From assembly GCF_029889905.1 (NCBI RefSeq), contig NZ_JARANZ010000001.1, positions 372,001 to 436,000 of the forward strand: DNA of 64,000 nucleotides. Reading direction: 5' to 3'. The translations under genes were made by a program, and so were the position numbers. Shown here piece after piece: positions 36,358 through 44,126 of the stretch. The stretch is from Chromohalobacter sp. 11-W. Its GTDB lineage: Bacteria; Pseudomonadota; Gammaproteobacteria; Pseudomonadales; Halomonadaceae. The notes beneath the pieces are model-generated. The model was given only the letters and a program-made list of their open reading frames with translations. It searched no databases and was not told the origin of the DNA. How positions within the stretch are numbered: position 1 is the stretch's first letter; each line of letters begins with the position of its first letter.

Positions 36358-37335
36358 TCACGAATAGCGTATGCGATGGCACAGTGCCGGGCGATCCGCG
36401 TCGCTCAGTCGTGCCAAGGCAGCGGGTAGATCAAGGAAGTTGCTTTCTCCGTCGATCAAGGCATCGAGACGGGCATCGCGGAGTAGCGTCAGGGCTAGTT
36501 GTAGACGCTGAGCATGGCTGCGTCGCGCGCGTCGTGCTGGCGAGACACCGCCGACCTGGCTGGCACGCAGCGTCAACCGCTGCGAATGGAAAGCCTCGCC
36601 GAGGGGCAATGCAACTTCGTCGCGTCCGAACCAGCTCAGTTCGATGATTTCTGCTTCGTATCCCGCCAGTTCAAGGGCGCTGCGCAAGCCATGCGGGTTG
36701 CCGCTGGCGTTGATCACTATGTCTTGTTCAGCCTCGGCATCGTGCGGGTGGCGAAAGGGCAAGCCCAACGCCGCGGCCAATTCGGCCTTACCGGCATCGA
36801 TGTCGAGCAGTTGCACGCGAACCCCCGCCGTTTGTTGGCATAACCAGGCGACCAGGCTGCCGACCACGCCGGCGCCGACAACGCTGATCCGGTCGCCGAC
36901 GCGTGGGGCGGCGTCCCACAAAGCGTTGACGGCGGTTTCCATGTTGGCCGCGAGGACCGCGCGTGTGGCGGGAAGGTCCTCGGGCAGGGGCACGACGGCC
37001 TCGATGGGAACGACGTAACGTGTCTGATGAGGATAGAGACAGAAGACCTCGCGACCGCACCAAGCCTCCGGCCCCTCCTCGACCACGCCGACGTTGGCAT
37101 AGCCATATTTGACCGGCCCCGGGAAATCCCCTTCCTGAAAAGGCGCGCGCATGCGGGTGTATTCGCTCTCCGGGATCTTGCCTTGAAAAACCAGGCTCTC
37201 GGTGCCGCGGCTGACGGCGCTGTAGCGTGTTCTGACCAACAGCTCATGCGTCTGGCGGGTGGGCAAGGCGTGCTGTCTAATTTCACCGTGCCCCGGTGCC
37301 TGTATCCAAAAGGCCTGGGCGTTCGCTGCGAGCAT
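36358..37335 (-). CDS. MDR-family (zinc-type alcohol dehydrogenase-like) oxidoreductase
   Basis: A 325-residue medium-chain dehydrogenase. The Rossmann motif is SVVGAGVVGSLVAWL, followed by LLDIDAGKAELAAALGL. The N-terminal catalytic domain has TRYSAVSRGTE where zinc enzymes have a Cys-containing GICGSD-type motif, and the four-Cys structural zinc lobe is missing. The protein may therefore be zinc-independent, like BchC-type or bi-domain oxidoreductases. AAGGAGA lies six bases before the ATG. First gene of the dehydrogenase-PTPS-GT4-methyltransferase-membrane protein operon, divergent from a CDP-alcohol phosphatidyltransferase. Confidence 0.87.
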   Translation of the reverse strand: MLAANAQAFWIQAPGHGEIRQHALPTRQTHELLVRTRYSAVSRGTESLVFQGKIPESEYTRMRAPFQEGDFPGPVKYGYANVGVVEEGPEAWCGREVFCLYPHQTRYVVPIEAVVPLPEDLPATRAVLAANMETAVNALWDAAPRVGDRISVVGAGVVGSLVAWLCQQTAGVRVQLLDIDAGKAELAAALGLPFRHPHDAEAEQDIVINASGNPHGLRSALELAGYEAEIIELSWFGRDEVALPLGEAFHSQRLTLRASQVGGVSPARRARRSHAQRLQLALTLLRDARLDALIDGESNFLDLPAALARLSDADRPALCHRIRYS

Positions 37336-37358
37336 GGCAAATCTCCTTATTCACCTTG

Positions 37359-37387
37359 AGTATCGTCCATGACACCATTCATGTACA
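37359..37387 (-). promoter_or_regulatory. Candidate promoter of the dehydrogenase/PTPS operon
   Basis: On the minus strand, GATACT (37359-37364) is a fair -10 element, 17 bases from a TGTACA (37382-37387) standing where a -35 would be. The -35 is poor and is itself part of the TGTACA array, which suits an activator or repressor site over the promoter. Confidence 0.35.
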
Positions 37388-37416
37388 GGTATTGTACATA
37401 GAGGTGTTTGTGTACC
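37381..37416. promoter_or_regulatory. TGTACA array, candidate LitR/MerR-type operator
   Basis: ATGTACA (37381-37387) and TGTACAT (37393-37399) form a perfect inverted repeat around GGTAT. From the second TGTACA, 12 bases lead to TGTACC (37411-37416). TGTACA-N12-TGTACC differs by one base from the T(G/A)TACA-N12-TGTA(C/T)A box that I recall for PplR1, a light-responsive LitR homologue of Pseudomonas putida. It lies midway between the divergent dehydrogenase and CDP-alcohol phosphatidyltransferase genes and could control both. Confidence 0.5.
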
Positions 37417-37515
37417 ATTTTATTTTAAGGTTCGAGTGCTATCAGCGTAGTGAAAATCGCGCTGTTTATGGGGCCCTCTGCCATAGTTAAACGCAGACGT
37501 TGGGGAGAAAAGGTC

Positions 37516-38268
37516 ATGCGTGACACATCACGCCACGCCATTGGTCGCAGGGTATCGTGGGTACATGGGTTGCCGGCGGTACTGGAACTACTGTTGGGCT
37601 TGTGCCTGGTGGGGCTGTTGGTGGAAACCCTCCAGTGGCATTTGGCGGCGCCCCCTGGGCTTGGCTGGACGGTAGGAGGTGTGTATCTGGCGATGGCAGT
37701 CATGATCGTATGGGGTTGGCCAGTAGCATTGCGTTGGCTGGGCTGGGCCAATCGCGTGACCTTGCTGCGGGGCGTGTTGATCGCACTGCTGGCCGGCAGC
37801 ATGGCGTTTCCCGCCTTTATGCAGCGTCATGCGCTGGAAATGGGAGGGCTGGCATTGTTGGCCTTGTGCTTGGATGGCCTCGATGGCTGGGTGGCACGAC
37901 ATACGCATTCCGCCACTGCCTTCGGCGCCCGGTTTGACATGGAGCTGGATGCCTTCTTCATCGCCGTGTTGTGCTGCGCGCTCGTGGTGCTCGACAAGCT
38001 GGGCGGTTGGGTGCTGTTGTGTGGGGCGCTGCGATATGTCTTCGTCGCGGCAGGATATGCCTGGACATGGTTGCGGCGGCCGTTGCCGTCGAGTTTACGC
38101 CGCAAGGTGGTTTGCGTGTGGCAGGTGGTCAGCCTGCTGGCAGCGTTGCTGCCTTGGGTCTCGCCCTTCTGGGCCATGTTGAGTGTGGGCCTGGCGCTGG
38201 TATTGCTGTTGTACTCGTTCATGAGTGATGTCGCGTGGCTATATCGCCACCGGCGCACGCGTATCTGA
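37516..38268 (+). CDS. CDP-alcohol phosphatidyltransferase family protein
   Basis: A 250-residue membrane enzyme. The family signature D-x2-DG-x2-AR-x8-G-x3-D-x3-D is complete in DGLDGWVAR followed by GARFDMELD (about residues 122-147). About six hydrophobic segments surround it. The ATG at 37516 has GGGGAGAAAAGG upstream; an earlier in-frame codon at 37450 does not. The family transfers a phosphoalcohol from CDP-diacylglycerol or CDP-alcohol. Next to the pterin-like operon it may attach a lipid or polar head group to the product. That role is inferred. Confidence 0.88.
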   Translation: MRDTSRHAIGRRVSWVHGLPAVLELLLGLCLVGLLVETLQWHLAAPPGLGWTVGGVYLAMAVMIVWGWPVALRWLGWANRVTLLRGVLIALLAGSMAFPAFMQRHALEMGGLALLALCLDGLDGWVARHTHSATAFGARFDMELDAFFIAVLCCALVVLDKLGGWVLLCGALRYVFVAAGYAWTWLRRPLPSSLRRKVVCVWQVVSLLAALLPWVSPFWAMLSVGLALVLLLYSFMSDVAWLYRHRRTRI

Positions 38269-38335
38269 GGTCTTGCGGTCCCGGAGGGGCATCCGGCTCA
38301 ACGTAAGATTCAGCTTATGCGCTTGACCGGCCCGC

Positions 38336-39148
38336 CTAGTGATGTTCTTCCAGGTGATTCAGGTGGTTGATGAACTGCGTGAAAATCTCAGCCTGAGTGG
38401 AGGTGTTCAGTCGCGAATGGATGTTCTTGCGATGCACCTTTACCGTGCCGACGCTGATTTTCAGGTGGTCGGCAATCGCTTGGGAAGAAAAACCCCGCAG
38501 GATGAGATCGGTAATTTCCCGTTCACGCTGAGTCAGCACACCGCTGGCGAAAGTGCGCAGCGCGCGCTTCATGGGGCCGTCGGAACGGCCGTATTGCAGG
38601 AACTCGTCGGACTGGGTCTGCCAGAACTGACGCATGAGCGCGCTGATGACCGGGTGAAACTCTTGTAGGGCATTCAACTCAGTGCGCGAAATGCTTTCCA
38701 GCGAGGCTTTGCGCCCGAGCGTGATGGCGCAGGTCACTTCGTCATCCAGACGGATCAATAGATTGATCTCATCCACCAGCCCGAAGTTCTGATAGCAGGT
38801 TTGATAGTACTCAGTGCTTTTGAATGAGTCCGGCATGATGTCGGCAAGTCGCACGATGCCGGGGGATGCGGTGTCCTTGATGGCGTGGAAAAGTGGGTCG
38901 AGTACATAGGCATGGTTGATGTACTGGCGCAGGGTGTCGCTCTGCTCCGCTGGATCGGAAGGATGTACGAGAATCGGTCGCAGCGATTTCTTGTAGGTCA
39001 GGAGCAGAATCGTGTCGAAGAAACACAGGGTCGACAGGAAGGCCTCCAGCATCGCCGGAAAACTGCGCAGTCGCTGATGCTCGATGAGTACGGCCAAGTT
39101 TTTCTGCCAACTCTCATTGGTCTGTATCTGATTGACGCGATCTCGCAT
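38336..39148 (-). CDS. LuxR-family transcriptional regulator (paralogue 1)
   Basis: A 270-residue regulator with a C-terminal GerE/LuxR HTH: LTQREREITDLILRGFSSQ, then KISVGTVKVHRKNIHSRL. The N-terminal ~200 residues have no named domain that I recognise but share a pattern with the second LuxR protein of this window: FDTILLLTYK, YINHAYVLDP, STEYYQTCYQNFGLVDEI. It is divergent from a glutamine synthetase-like gene and probably controls it in response to a polyamine or a derived metabolite. Confidence 0.9.
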   Translation of the reverse strand: MRDRVNQIQTNESWQKNLAVLIEHQRLRSFPAMLEAFLSTLCFFDTILLLTYKKSLRPILVHPSDPAEQSDTLRQYINHAYVLDPLFHAIKDTASPGIVRLADIMPDSFKSTEYYQTCYQNFGLVDEINLLIRLDDEVTCAITLGRKASLESISRTELNALQEFHPVISALMRQFWQTQSDEFLQYGRSDGPMKRALRTFASGVLTQREREITDLILRGFSSQAIADHLKISVGTVKVHRKNIHSRLNTSTQAEIFTQFINHLNHLEEHH

Positions 39149-39290
39149 CGCTTGTCCTTGCTCTTGTACGCCGCCGGCAGGGCGTTATCGGGGATTTCCC
39201 CAAGGCTAAGCTAGATGGTGGACCGGCACCAGTCCGGCTCGCCTTCGGGTCATGCGGCAGGCAGAGATAAATGACGTCTTCCACCGACCG

Positions 39291-39308
39291 GATACCCCTG
39301 GGGTGATA
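39291..39308. promoter_or_regulatory. CCCC/GGGG dyad upstream of the first GS-like gene
   Basis: GATACCCCTGGGGTGATA holds a CCCCTGGGG-centred dyad in the 228-base gap between the LuxR gene and the GS-like gene, about 70 bases before the GS start. Related dyads occur in two other intergenic gaps of the polyamine block. It may be a LuxR-paralogue operator. Confidence 0.4.
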
Positions 39309-39376
39309 GATACACCGCTATCTGGATGGGATATCTTGATGCTCTGATTTTCGAAAAGCATTCAAGAGTCACGCGT

Positions 39377-40726
39377 ATGGCGACGAATAACAAACAGGAC
39401 AAGACCCGCGATCTGGATCTCTTCATCACGGATTTGAACGGGAATTTACGCGGCAAGCGCCTGCCAGCCAGCGGTTTGAAAAAGGTCCGCAAGGAAGGGC
39501 TCAAACTGCCGCGTTCGGTGGTGGGCTTTGATTTCTGGGGCGCCGATGTACTGGCCAATGGGCTGGTATTCGAGACCGGCGACAGTGATGGTATTTGCAT
39601 GCCTGTCTCAGCAGAGCCAATCCCGGTGCCTTGGTCGGAAGCGCCGCGTGACCAGATGCTGGCGATGATGTTCAACCCCGATGGCACGCCCTTCGAGGCC
39701 GATCCTCGCCAGGTGCTCAAGCGCATGGTGGATCGCTTCGCCGAAAAGGGGCTGACACCGGTGATGGCCACCGAGCTTGAGTTCTATCTGATGGATGCCG
39801 AGTCGGAGAGGACTCAGCGGCCGATTCCGCCGGCACTGACAGAGGGGAAAGGACGCCGCCTGGCCAATACGGAAGGTTATTCCGTTGAGGAAATGGATGG
39901 CTTCGAGGCGTTTTTTGCCGATGTTCGCGAGGCCTGCCAGGTGCAGGGTATAGGCGCGGATACCATCATTGCCGAGATGGGGCCGGGGCAGTTCGAGGTT
40001 AATCTCAACCATGTGGCCGATCCGTTGAATGCGGGCGATCAGGCGATTATGTTCAAGCGTCTCGTACGCGGCGTCTCCCGTCGCCACGGTTATGCGGCTA
40101 CCTTCATGGCCAAGCCCTATGTCGAGGAAAGCGGCAACGGCTTTCACGCGCATTTCAGCCTGCTCGACCGCGACGGTCACAATGTCTTCGATGATGGCAC
40201 CGAGCAGGGCAGTGACCTACTGCGCCATGCCATCGCCGGGCTGATGCAATCGATGCCGGAGAGCATGCTGGTATTCGCGCCGCACCTGAATTCCTATCGT
40301 CGCTTCATGCCAGGCGCCTATGCCCCGACCCATGCTAGTTGGGGTTACGAGAACCGGACGGTGGCGCTGCGTGTGCCGGAAAGCCCCAATCTGGCGCGGC
40401 GGATCGAACACCGGGTGGCCGGTGCGGATGCCAATCCGTATCTGGTGCTGGCGGCCATTCTCGCCGGTGCGCTGCATGGCATGGAAAACGAGCTCGAGCC
40501 AGATGCCCCGGTGGAAGGTGATGCCTACGCCGAAGAGAATTCCCAATATCCGTTGCCTTGTGAATGGCAGGACGCCATCACTCGCTTCGACCAGAGTGAG
40601 AAACTGAGGGGATACCTGGGAGAAGAGTTCGTGTGTGTATACGCGCACGCCAAACGCCAGGAGCGCCTTCGCCTGAATGAGCGCATCTCCGATGTTGAAT
40701 ACGAGGCCTATCTGGGATTGCTCTGA
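39377..40726 (+). CDS. Glutamine synthetase family protein (PuuA-like gamma-glutamylpolyamine synthetase)
   Basis: A 449-residue GS-fold ligase. Visible features are the FITDLNGNLRGKRLP N-terminal beta-grasp segment, the ATELEFYLMD metal-binding strand, EMGPGQFEVNLNHV, NGFHAHFSL, and ENRTVALRVP with the Arg-containing active-site loop. The length and the FDFWG and GDSDG region resemble PuuA rather than GlnA, and the adenylylation loop of GlnA is not apparent. It probably ligates glutamate to putrescine or a related amine. A GATase gene follows 54 bases downstream and a LuxR gene is divergent. Confidence 0.9.
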   Translation: MATNNKQDKTRDLDLFITDLNGNLRGKRLPASGLKKVRKEGLKLPRSVVGFDFWGADVLANGLVFETGDSDGICMPVSAEPIPVPWSEAPRDQMLAMMFNPDGTPFEADPRQVLKRMVDRFAEKGLTPVMATELEFYLMDAESERTQRPIPPALTEGKGRRLANTEGYSVEEMDGFEAFFADVREACQVQGIGADTIIAEMGPGQFEVNLNHVADPLNAGDQAIMFKRLVRGVSRRHGYAATFMAKPYVEESGNGFHAHFSLLDRDGHNVFDDGTEQGSDLLRHAIAGLMQSMPESMLVFAPHLNSYRRFMPGAYAPTHASWGYENRTVALRVPESPNLARRIEHRVAGADANPYLVLAAILAGALHGMENELEPDAPVEGDAYAEENSQYPLPCEWQDAITRFDQSEKLRGYLGEEFVCVYAHAKRQERLRLNERISDVEYEAYLGLL

Positions 40727-40780
40727 TCCTGGCTAGGTCCTGAATACATGCACGGCGAGACCGTGAGCGAGGAATCCGTC

Positions 40781-41518
40781 ATGACGCTGGAAGTCGGCAT
40801 ACTGGCCACCGGCACGACGCCGGACAACCTGATCGAAACGTATGGTTCCTATGCTGATATGTTCGTTCACTTGTTTGGGCAAGCCGGTTATGACTTTACC
40901 TTCATTACCTTCGATGTCCGGGACGATATCTTTCCCGAATCAGCCGATGCCTGTGATGCTTGGCTCATCACCGGCTCAAAATCCAGCGTCTGTGACAAGA
41001 CGCCCTGGATGGCACGCTTGAAAGAACTGATTCTGGAAATCTACGCCACCGGCCGTCCGATCGTGGGCATTTGCTTTGGCCACCAGATCGTGGCCGAGGC
41101 CTTTGGTGCCGACGTTAACCAGTATCCGCAAGGTTGGGGCGTGGGCCTGCATACCTATCAACTGGACAAAAGCGTGCCGGAACTGGACGCCCTGGGTGGC
41201 CAATTCACGCTGAATGCAGTGCATCAGGACCAGGTGCTGAGCAAGCCGAAGCAGGCCGAGGTCATTGCCTCTTCGTCGTTCTGCCCGTTTGCGGCACTTC
41301 AGTACGATGACCGTATCCTGACCCTTCAGGCGCATCCGGAATTCAATGTGGCGTTCGAAACCCAGTTGCTTCAGGCACGCCGTGACGCTCCGATTCCGTC
41401 GACGGCGACCGACCCGGCGCTGACCAAGCTCCATGGGGCGTCTGCGCGTACGGACTCACTGCAGGTCGCCCACTGGATGGCCGCTTTTTTGCAGCAGGGT
41501 TGCTCTTCAACAGAGTAG
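40781..41518 (+). CDS. Class I glutamine amidotransferase domain protein
   Basis: A 245-residue GuaA-type GATase domain. The nucleophile Cys is in IVGICFGHQIVAEAFGA, and the His-Glu of the triad is in LQAHPEF. CDAWLITGSKSSV matches the usual oxyanion loop. The ATG at 40781 has GAGGAA upstream. Unlike PuuD (C26 type), it belongs to the GuaA-like branch, yet its position directly after a PuuA-like gene suggests it hydrolyses a gamma-glutamyl intermediate such as gamma-glutamyl-GABA. That is inferred. Confidence 0.87.
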   Translation: MTLEVGILATGTTPDNLIETYGSYADMFVHLFGQAGYDFTFITFDVRDDIFPESADACDAWLITGSKSSVCDKTPWMARLKELILEIYATGRPIVGICFGHQIVAEAFGADVNQYPQGWGVGLHTYQLDKSVPELDALGGQFTLNAVHQDQVLSKPKQAEVIASSSFCPFAALQYDDRILTLQAHPEFNVAFETQLLQARRDAPIPSTATDPALTKLHGASARTDSLQVAHWMAAFLQQGCSSTE

Positions 41519-41587
41519 GCGTCGTCGAGCGTATCTGACATGGCCATCCTGCTGCATAGGCTTGTCGTACGATAGTGCCTGACAGGG

Positions 41588-42700
41588 TCAGGCCCGGGGC
41601 TGCTGTTGGGTGATGCAGTGGATGTTGCCGCCGCCCAGCAGGATTTCGCGGGCATCGACCGCGACCACCCGGCGGTCTGGAAACAATCTCTCGAGGATGA
41701 CTCGTGCCGCGTCGTCATAGGCCGGATCGAGTTTGGGCATTACCACCACCGAGTTGCCGATATAGAAATTGACGTAGGAGGCGGCCATGCGGTCGCCGGG
41801 TTGGCGCGGGCGCGAACTGCTCAGCCGGTCGACGCCGCTGGCTTCGGTCTCGGCGATGGTCAGCGGGCCGGGCATCGGCAGTTTGTGCACGGTAATCTTC
41901 CGCCCCTTGGCGTCCGTGGCAGCTTCGAGAATCGCCAGGGCCTCGCGGGAGATAGTTTGCTGTGGGTCACTCGCGTCGTCGGTCCAGGTCAGCGCCACCT
42001 CGCCGGGGGCAACGAAGCAGCACAGGTTGTCGACGTGGCCGTCGGTCTCGTCCTGGAAACAGCCGCGCGGTAGCCAGATGACCTTTTCGACACCCAGGTA
42101 GACGCTCAACAGCCGTTCAATCTCGGCCTTGTCGAGATCGGGATTGCGGTTGGGGTTGAGCAGGCACTCCTCCGTGGTGATCAGGGTGCCCTCGCCGTCG
42201 ACGTGGATCGCGCCACCCTCGACCACCAGCGGGGTGATGAAGCGTTCGATACCGAGCATCTCGGCGATTTTTTGGCGAATGCGGCGGTCCTTGTCCCAGG
42301 GGAAGTAGAGCCCACCGTTGAGCCCGCCCCAGGCGTTGAATTCCCAGTCGACCATTGCCAGGCGACCATCCGGATGCGTCAGAAAGGTTGGCCCGACATC
42401 GCGCATCCAGGCATCGTTGCTGGAAAGCTCGACCACCCGGACGTGGGCCGGCAACTGGTTGCGTGCGTTCTCGTATTGATCGTCGTTAACGCCGACGAAT
42501 ACCGTCTCGCTCTCGGCGACTGCCTCAGCGACAGCGACGAACGCCGCCTGAGCCGGCTTGGCGCCGTAGCGCCAGTTGTCGGGACGCTGCGGCCAGAGCA
42601 TCCAGCAGGCGTCGTGCGCGGCGAACTCGGCGGGCATGGAAAAGCCCAGCTCGGCGGGAGTGGCGGTGCGCCGCTCAGTTGTAATGTATGTGTCGTTCAT
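41588..42700 (-). CDS. aguA: Agmatine deiminase
   Basis: Converts agmatine to N-carbamoylputrescine and ammonia. The 370-residue protein has the guanidino-modifying enzyme features: MLWPQRPDNWRYGAKPAQ, NDAWMRDVGPTF, GGAIHVDGEGT, DETDGHVDNLCCF and the catalytic Cys in GGGNIHCITQQQP at the C-terminus. The ATG at 42700 lies nine bases after the antiporter stop, so it is the third gene of aminotransferase-antiporter-aguA. It is convergent with the GATase gene. Confidence 0.95.
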   Translation of the reverse strand: MNDTYITTERRTATPAELGFSMPAEFAAHDACWMLWPQRPDNWRYGAKPAQAAFVAVAEAVAESETVFVGVNDDQYENARNQLPAHVRVVELSSNDAWMRDVGPTFLTHPDGRLAMVDWEFNAWGGLNGGLYFPWDKDRRIRQKIAEMLGIERFITPLVVEGGAIHVDGEGTLITTEECLLNPNRNPDLDKAEIERLLSVYLGVEKVIWLPRGCFQDETDGHVDNLCCFVAPGEVALTWTDDASDPQQTISREALAILEAATDAKGRKITVHKLPMPGPLTIAETEASGVDRLSSSRPRQPGDRMAASYVNFYIGNSVVVMPKLDPAYDDAARVILERLFPDRRVVAVDAREILLGGGNIHCITQQQPRA

Positions 42701-42708
42701 GACGAACC

Positions 42709-44055
42709 TCAAAGATAGCCTGCCGCCAGGAATACCAGCATGGCCAGGAAGGCGGCAATAAGCGCATAGGGAAGCTGTGTCAGGGCATGAGCCATCGGCG
42801 TGCAGCCGCTACCCTGGGCCGAGAGCACGGTGGAGTCGCCGTAGAAGCAGGCGTGGCTGCCGAAGGCGCTGGCCGAGATCAGCGCGCCGATCACCAGTGG
42901 CATCTCGGCGTGGACGCTACTCGCCAGCGGCAGCACGATGGGCATCGCCACGGCGAAGAGCCCCCAGAACGAGCCGGTGGCAAAGGCCAGGAACGCCATG
43001 GTGACGAAGCTTACCGCCGGCAGCAGTTGGGCGGTCATCAGCGGTTGCAGGGTCTGGATCACGTATTCGGTGAGCCCCAGGCCGTCGTTGACTTCCTTGA
43101 GCGTGAAGCCGGCGACCAGCGTACCCAGCGGCATCAGCATCGATTTGAAGCCCTCGAGCGCGGTGTCGAAGGTGGCATGAAAGCTCATCAGGCGCTGACT
43201 GAAGATCAGTACCAGTGTCACGGCCAAGGCCACGATCACCCCGCGCAGGATGTCGATGTCGAAATACCAGGTGAAGAAGATCAGGCTGGCGATGGGCAGC
43301 AGGAAGTTGAGCAGGTGCGGGCGACGCTGGCCTTCGTCCTCGACCTCCAAGGCGTTTTCCTCGGCGCCGTCGGGCATCACCTGACCGCCACTGGCGCGCA
43401 ACTCGGCCGTCTTCATGGGGCCGATGGCGGGGATCCAGCCCATCGCTACCAGGGGCACCACTGCAGCGGCGATCCAGGCGTAGAACATGTAGGGAATCGA
43501 TTCGATGTAGAGGCCCATGCCGCTGCCGGTCACATTGTTGTCCTCGAGCAGACCGGCGAAAAATACCGCCCAGGTGGAGAAGGGTACCAGGATGCAGATC
43601 GGCGCGGCGGTGGAGTCGACGATATAGGCGAGCATCTCCCGCGAAACCTTGAAGCGGTCGGTGATCTTCTTCATCGAGGCGCTGATCGCCAGGGCGTTGA
43701 GGTAGTCGTCGACGAAAATGGCCAGACCGAGGATCCAGGTGGTCAGCAGCCCCTGACGCCGGCCGTGGATACGGTGGGTCATGACGTCGCCGAAGGTCAG
43801 CACGCCGCCGGTACGCACCAGCAGTGCGATCAGACTGCCGAACAGCCCGCAGACCAGAATGATCCAGGTCACGGTATCGTTGCCGAGCACCGTGAGCAGC
43901 GTGTCAGAGGCCTGGGTCACCACACTCGTCGGGTCGATCATCAACATGCCAACCAGCGCGCCGGTCATCAGCGATTCGATGGTGCGGCGGGTGACGATGG
44001 CCATGATCAGCACAATCAGGGTGGGAAACAGGCTCCAGAGTCCGTAAGTGTCCAT
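42709..44055 (-). CDS. NhaC-family Na+/H+ antiporter
   Basis: A 448-residue membrane protein with about 11-12 hydrophobic segments. NhaC-family features include TRRTIESLMTGALVGML near the start, DDYLNALAISASMKKITDRF, STAAPICILVPFSTWAVFF and GSHACFYGDSTVLSAQGSGC near the end. Members exchange Na+ with protons or with organic anions. Between the aminotransferase and aguA it may carry agmatine, putrescine or a product against an ion, but this cannot be read from the sequence. Confidence 0.9.
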   Translation of the reverse strand: MDTYGLWSLFPTLIVLIMAIVTRRTIESLMTGALVGMLMIDPTSVVTQASDTLLTVLGNDTVTWIILVCGLFGSLIALLVRTGGVLTFGDVMTHRIHGRRQGLLTTWILGLAIFVDDYLNALAISASMKKITDRFKVSREMLAYIVDSTAAPICILVPFSTWAVFFAGLLEDNNVTGSGMGLYIESIPYMFYAWIAAAVVPLVAMGWIPAIGPMKTAELRASGGQVMPDGAEENALEVEDEGQRRPHLLNFLLPIASLIFFTWYFDIDILRGVIVALAVTLVLIFSQRLMSFHATFDTALEGFKSMLMPLGTLVAGFTLKEVNDGLGLTEYVIQTLQPLMTAQLLPAVSFVTMAFLAFATGSFWGLFAVAMPIVLPLASSVHAEMPLVIGALISASAFGSHACFYGDSTVLSAQGSGCTPMAHALTQLPYALIAAFLAMLVFLAAGYL

Positions 44056-44126
44056 GGTTGGTTGGCTCGTTTTGTGGTTGTTGAGAAAGCGCGGAGCGTG
44101 CCGGGCCGTGTCAGACCCGGCGAGGA

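Noticed and set aside
41579-41592. CCTGAC/GTCAGG hairpin at the aguA 3' end as a terminator
   Set aside because: Short six-base stem overlapping the aguA stop, with no T-run on either strand.
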